The notes under the pieces: model-generated
What the model was told of the DNA's origin: nothing
Seen by the model: only the letters and a program-made list of their open reading frames with translations
The model's database searches: none
Shown: positions 1 through 5,157 of the stretch, in pieces
Position numbering within the stretch: position 1 is the stretch's first letter
How the letters are laid out: each line of letters starts with the position of its first letter
Program-made: the position numbers and the translations under genes
From: Cytophagales bacterium
GTDB taxonomy: Bacteria; Bacteroidota; Bacteroidia; Cytophagales; Cyclobacteriaceae
Length of the DNA stretch: 5,157 nucleotides
Direction: 5' to 3'
Assembly: GCA_029262935.1 (NCBI GenBank)
Contig: JAJCYK010000395.1
Span: 1 to 5,157 of the forward strand

Positions 1-209
1 GAGGTGCTAAACCCCAGGAGGTTACAAGGATACCCTGGCACGTCTCAACGGATTGGGCTTGGACCGATCCAAAGTACACTTTGGCCATACCGGGCAAAAT
101 TGATAGCATAGAATATCTGGAAATAGATCCTAGTAGACGTATGGCCGATGTGCTCTTTGAAAACAATAGCATGGATGTGCAGGAATACCTTAAGAAAAAG
201 AACCCGTAG
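1..209 (+). CDS. C-terminal tail of a probable M1-family metallopeptidase (5' end outside window)
   Basis: An open frame enters from the left edge (first full codon at base 3) and ends at TAG 207-209, giving 68 visible residues. It contains a Trp-rich stretch (STDWAWTDPKY) followed by IDPSRRMADVLFENN and a lysine-rich end (KKKNP). A beta-rich tail with 'I-DPS--MADV---NN' near the end is the pattern I associate with the last domain of Bacteroidota M1 aminopeptidase-like proteins; that is recall of the family, not a search result. The catalytic HExxH...E zinc site would lie far upstream and is not visible, so activity cannot be judged. The frame is convincing because it stays open to the edge and gives a sensible protein, whereas the antisense ORF over the same bases does not. 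Only 33 bp separate it from ligA and no terminator hairpin is visible in the gap, so read-through into ligA is possible. Confidence 0.55.
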   Translation, partial: GAKPQEVTRIPWHVSTDWAWTDPKYTLAIPGKIDSIEYLEIDPSRRMADVLFENNSMDVQEYLKKKNP

Positions 210-227
210 TCTCTTTACCGAAACTGA

Positions 228-2777
<2,550 letters not shown>

Positions 2778-2788
<11 letters not shown>

Positions 2789-3671
2789 TACATTTCGAGG
2801 AACTGGTGTGGCTTTGGTAACCCCATTGAATGATAAATTAGAGTTTGATTATCAAGGGTTAGCACGGGTATTGACACATACGTCAAAATTGGATTATTGG
2901 GTGATTAATGGTACGACCGGAGAATCTCCCACAATAAAAGTTAGTGAACGAAAAGCAATCTTAGAATTTATTGGAAATAACAACCCAAATCGGCTTCCAA
3001 TCATGTATGGAATGGGAGGGAATAATACCCAAAGAGTGCTGCATCAAATAGAAAATACTGATTTTACCAATATTCAGGCAATTTTATCAGTTTGCCCATA
3101 TTATAATAAACCAACCCAAGAAGGAATTTTTCAGCATTATAAAAAAATAGCAGAACAGTCCCCAGTACCAGTGGTACTTTATAACGTACCGGGACGTACT
3201 GCAATTAACATACAAGCAGCTACCACTTTACGTTTGGCCGAGCACCCCAATATCATTGGGATTAAGGAAGCCACCGATGACTTAAGCCAAATCAAAGAAA
3301 TTGCTAGCCACAAACCTGAAGGGTTTTTATTGACCTCAGGAGATGATATGAACACCAAAGCGTTGATGGAATTAGGTGGTGAGGGCGTAATCTCAGTGAT
3401 GGCCAACGCCTTTCCTTACCAAATGAAACAACTAGTGGATTTTTGTTTTAATCACCAATGGATTGAGGCTCAAGGAGTACTTGAAGTATTACTTCCTATA
3501 AATCCTCTTATGTATAAGGAAAGCAATCCAGTAGGAGTTAAGAAAATGCTTGAATTATTGGGCATATGCGAAGGTCATGTCCGACTTCCACTGGTACATG
3601 CCACCGATTCATTATCCCATGAGTTGTCCCAAGCTTTAGAAGAATTACTAGAGCAAAAAAAAAGTGACTAA
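2778..3671 (+). CDS. dapA: 4-hydroxy-tetrahydrodipicolinate synthase DapA
   Basis: DapA condenses pyruvate with L-aspartate-4-semialdehyde, the first committed step to diaminopimelate (peptidoglycan) and lysine; it is a cytoplasmic class I aldolase with a TIM-barrel fold, usually tetrameric. At 297 aa it is full length. The Schiff-base lysine is K163 in GIKEAT. The proton-relay residues are T47 (in GTTGES 45-50), Y135 and, from the neighbouring subunit, Y109 in CPYYN; R140 in YNVPGRT binds the substrate carboxylate. TSGDD 186-190 and GGEGVISVMAN 200-210 are also typical. Lined up on E. coli DapA by eye with a constant +2 offset, part of the lysine-feedback site is changed: His53, His56 and Glu84 become V55, R58 and R86. 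The ATG at 2778 puts the conserved FRGTGVALVTP at residues 6-16, as expected, and lies inside the end of the preceding gene, so translation is probably coupled. The stop codon lies in a terminator hairpin and is preceded by a run of nine A. Confidence 0.97.
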
Positions 3672-3684
3672 AAAGTCACTTTTA
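3655..3684. terminator. Bidirectional intrinsic terminator between convergent dapA and the Hc1-like gene
   Basis: A perfect 10-bp inverted repeat, AAAAGTGACT (3660-3669) and AGTCACTTTT (3674-3683), closes a 4-nt AAAA loop. On the plus strand the stem ends in TTTT, then A and more T-rich sequence; on the minus strand it runs into a tract of nine T (complement of A 3655-3663). It can therefore stop transcription from dapA and from the opposing small gene. The left arm contains the last two dapA codons and the first base of its TAA stop (3669-3671). The stem is AT-rich with only four G/C pairs, so efficiency is uncertain. Confidence 0.8.
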
Positions 3685-3706
3685 TTCCTTAATAGGCTGG
3701 TTTAAT

Positions 3707-3883
3707 TTAGTCGTCGTTCTTCATAGATTGTACCTCTACTCGAACTTCTTGGCATAAGTTCTTTAGCTCTTGCATGCCTTTGCGAACTCTAGTCCCTGCT
3801 GCTTGATTGCTCTTGTCATAGAACTTTTCGAAATCCCCTTCTAAAGACGCGACTAGACCCCTTACTTGATCAAATCTTTTCAT
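3707..3883 (-). CDS. Small Hc1/histone-H1-like protein
   Basis: A 58-aa minus-strand frame from ATG (3883-3881) to TAA (3709-3707). The protein has FDQVRGLVASLEGDFEKFYDK at the N-terminus, then NQAAGTRVRKGMQELKNL (26-43) and a helical EVRVEV end. The A-A-G-T-R-x-R-K-G-M-Q-E-L-K core is the hallmark I know from Bacteroidota proteins annotated 'histone H1' and related to chlamydial Hc1, which are thought to be nucleoid-associated. It looks like two helices around a short basic patch. Counting charges gives 6 Lys and 5 Arg against 5 Asp and 5 Glu, so the whole protein is near neutral and lacks the long lysine-rich tail of true H1-like proteins; DNA compaction is not established. Convergent with dapA, sharing the terminator; 100 bp downstream of the oxoamine synthase on the same strand, with its own putative promoter in that gap. 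The start is fixed by the family-typical M-K-x-F opening; there is no clear Shine-Dalgarno, only A/T-rich sequence. Confidence 0.88.
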   Translation of the reverse strand: MKRFDQVRGLVASLEGDFEKFYDKSNQAAGTRVRKGMQELKNLCQEVRVEVQSMKNDD

Positions 3884-3929
3884 TTTAAAAAATTTTAGTT
3901 GTTGATAAAATTTGTATTTGTTTCTGAGG

Positions 3930-3957
3930 CAATATAACTAAAATGTTTAATAAACAA
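3930..3957 (-). promoter_or_regulatory. Candidate Bacteroidota-type promoter for the Hc1-like gene
   Basis: Read on the minus strand, TTG (3957-3955) is followed after 18 nt by TATATTG (3936-3930). This resembles the Bacteroidota sigma-ABfr pattern of a TTG near -33 and TAnnTTTG near -7, but the -7 box matches imperfectly (TATATTGC rather than TATATTTG). It would give an untranslated leader of roughly 40 nt before the ATG at 3883. The 100-bp gap holds no other convincing signal. The match could be chance in AT-rich DNA. Confidence 0.35.
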
Positions 3958-3983
3958 TACTCTAGGGCCGTTTTTTAAGGTTT

Positions 3984-5157
3984 TTAGCCATCAAAATGAG
4001 TGGCCATTTCTGACAACTTATAGGCCCCTTTGTCGAGTCTTTGTTTTATCGCCTCAAATGCTGACAGGGTTTCTTCAACATCTTCCAAGCTATGGGATGC
4101 CGTAGGAATAAGGCGCATCATAATGATGTCTTTTGGCACCACTGGATAGATCACAACCGAACAGAAAATATTGTAATTTTCCCTGAGGTCTCTAGTCATG
4201 ACCGCGGCTTCCCCTATCGAGCCACTTACGATTACAGGGGTTACACAAGCTTGGGTAGTCCCTATATTAAACCCTTTAGATTTTAACCCGTCTTGCAAAG
4301 CATTTACCACGGTCCAAAGTTTCTCTTTGTGCTGTGGCTCGGTGCGTAAAATTTCCAATCGTTTCATGGCACCAATTACAAAAGGCATAGGCAATGTTTT
4401 GGCAAAGATCTGCGAGCGGGTGTTGTATTTCAAGAAATCTATAATGTCGCTGTTGCCTCCCACGAAAGCTCCTATGGCTGCCATTGATTTGGCAAAAGTT
4501 GAGAAATAGAGATCAATTCCATCCTGTACTCCTTGTTCTTCTCCAGCTCCTGCACCAGTTGCTCCTAATGTTCCAAACCCATGGGCATCGTCCACTAGCA
4601 GCCTAAATTGAAATTTTTCTTTTAGTGCTACAATTTCCTTTAATCTTCCCTGGTTCCCGGACATACCAAAAACTCCTTCGGTTATGACCAGTATACCTCC
4701 TCCATTCTCTTCAGCTAATCGGGTTGCCCTAATAAGCTGTTTCTCCAGGTTCTCCACGTCATTGTGTGGGTATACGAAGCGTTTACCCATATGCATTCTC
4801 AATCCGTCAATAATGCAGGCATGTGATTCCGCATCATACACGATAACGTCCTTACGATCAGTCAAAGCATCAATGATTGACATGATCCCCTGATATCCAT
4901 AATTTAGCAGTAGTACGGCCTCTTTGCTGATGAAATCCGCAATTTGTCTCTCCAACTCTTCATGATGGACCGTGTTGCCCGACATCATACGGGCTCCCAT
5001 AGGATAGGCCAATCCCCAATCCTTTGCAGCTTGGGCGTCAACCTTCCTCACTTCGGGATGGTTTCCTAAACCTAGATAGTCATTTAGGCTCCAGGTAAGC
5101 ACCTCTTTTCCTTGAAAATTCATTCTGGGGCCAATCTCTCCCTCCAATTTTGGGAAA
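3984..5157 (-). CDS. PLP-dependent alpha-oxoamine synthase, serine palmitoyltransferase/Kbl-like (5' end outside window)
   Basis: Enzymes of this fold-type I family condense an amino acid with an acyl-CoA, losing CO2 and CoA; members make 3-ketosphinganine, sulfonolipid precursors, 8-amino-7-oxononanoate or 2-amino-3-ketobutyrate. In the visible 390 residues, counting the Leu at 5147 as 1, the marks are WSLNDYLGLGNHPEV (19-33), MGARMMSGN (50-58), DAESHACIIDG with the PLP-stacking H109, TEGVFGMSG (156-164), VDDAHGFG (185-192) with D187 and H189 contacting the cofactor, and STFAKS (216-221) with K220 as Schiff-base lysine. The stretch around K220 and the following IIDFLKYNTRSQ resembles bacterial serine palmitoyltransferases, whereas DAESHACIIDG is closer to Kbl. 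The substrate cannot be settled here; cysteate acyltransferase of capnine synthesis is another option. The frame stays open through F-P-K upstream of 5147 to the window edge, so the true start lies outside. The stop is TAA at 3986-3984; no clear terminator follows. Confidence 0.9.
   Translation of the reverse strand, partial: FPKLEGEIGPRMNFQGKEVLTWSLNDYLGLGNHPEVRKVDAQAAKDWGLAYPMGARMMSGNTVHHEELERQIADFISKEAVLLLNYGYQGIMSIIDALTDRKDVIVYDAESHACIIDGLRMHMGKRFVYPHNDVENLEKQLIRATRLAEENGGGILVITEGVFGMSGNQGRLKEIVALKEKFQFRLLVDDAHGFGTLGATGAGAGEEQGVQDGIDLYFSTFAKSMAAIGAFVGGNSDIIDFLKYNTRSQIFAKTLPMPFVIGAMKRLEILRTEPQHKEKLWTVVNALQDGLKSKGFNIGTTQACVTPVIVSGSIGEAAVMTRDLRENYNIFCSVVIYPVVPKDIIMMRLIPTASHSLEDVEETLSAFEAIKQRLDKGAYKLSEMATHFDG

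Noticed and set aside
3179..3406. 75-aa antisense reading frame inside dapA
   Set aside because: It lies opposite conserved DapA active-site sequence and shows no family features.
3965..3990. Possible hairpin just downstream of the oxoamine synthase stop (GGC...GCC around T-rich sequence)
   Set aside because: Only three base pairs form around a long loop, too weak to call a terminator.
4092..4893. Three plus-strand reading frames (64, 103 and 69 aa) opposite the oxoamine synthase
   Set aside because: The minus-strand protein has all cofactor-binding motifs across this span; the plus-strand translations are unremarkable shadows.

Overview
This window looks like ordinary chromosomal backbone from a member of the Bacteroidota, most likely a marine-type Flavobacteriaceae. 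The evidence is the moderate-to-low GC, starts without clear Shine-Dalgarno sequences, a DUF6913-like protein between ligA and dapA, a short bacterial 'histone H1-like' (Hc1-type) gene, and a PLP-dependent alpha-oxoamine synthase with Bacteroidota-style motifs. Taxonomy is inferred from protein character, not from a marker-gene search.

Layout. The left edge holds the last 68 codons of a plus-strand gene, probably the C-terminal tail of an M1-family metallopeptidase. After a 33-bp gap comes a tight plus-strand cluster: ligA (complete NAD-dependent DNA ligase, 671 aa), a 177-aa DUF6913-like protein (4-bp overlap with ligA) and dapA (4-hydroxy-tetrahydrodipicolinate synthase, 297 aa, 11-bp overlap). 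The overlaps imply one transcript with translational coupling. The cluster ends in a compact inverted repeat that includes the dapA stop codon and carries a T-tract on both strands, so it can terminate the two convergent units. On the minus strand lie a 58-aa Hc1/histone-H1-like gene, missed by simple ORF length cut-offs, and the 3' 390 codons of an alpha-oxoamine synthase (serine palmitoyltransferase/Kbl-like) that runs off the right edge.

Function. The plus-strand cluster mixes DNA replication and repair (ligA), diaminopimelate and lysine supply for the cell wall (dapA) and an uncharacterised small protein, so it is a housekeeping grouping rather than one pathway. The oxoamine synthase condenses an amino acid with an acyl-CoA; in this phylum such enzymes feed sphingolipid, sulfonolipid, biotin or threonine-degradation pathways, and the window alone does not decide which.

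No mobile element, CRISPR array, tRNA, rRNA or convincing riboswitch was seen, and I find no clear sign of an undescribed multi-gene system. The points most worth a second look are the possible kinship of the DUF6913-like protein with half of a GT9 glycosyltransferase, the near-neutral charge of the 'histone', the stop-codon-embedded bidirectional terminator, and the misleading start of the right-edge gene.
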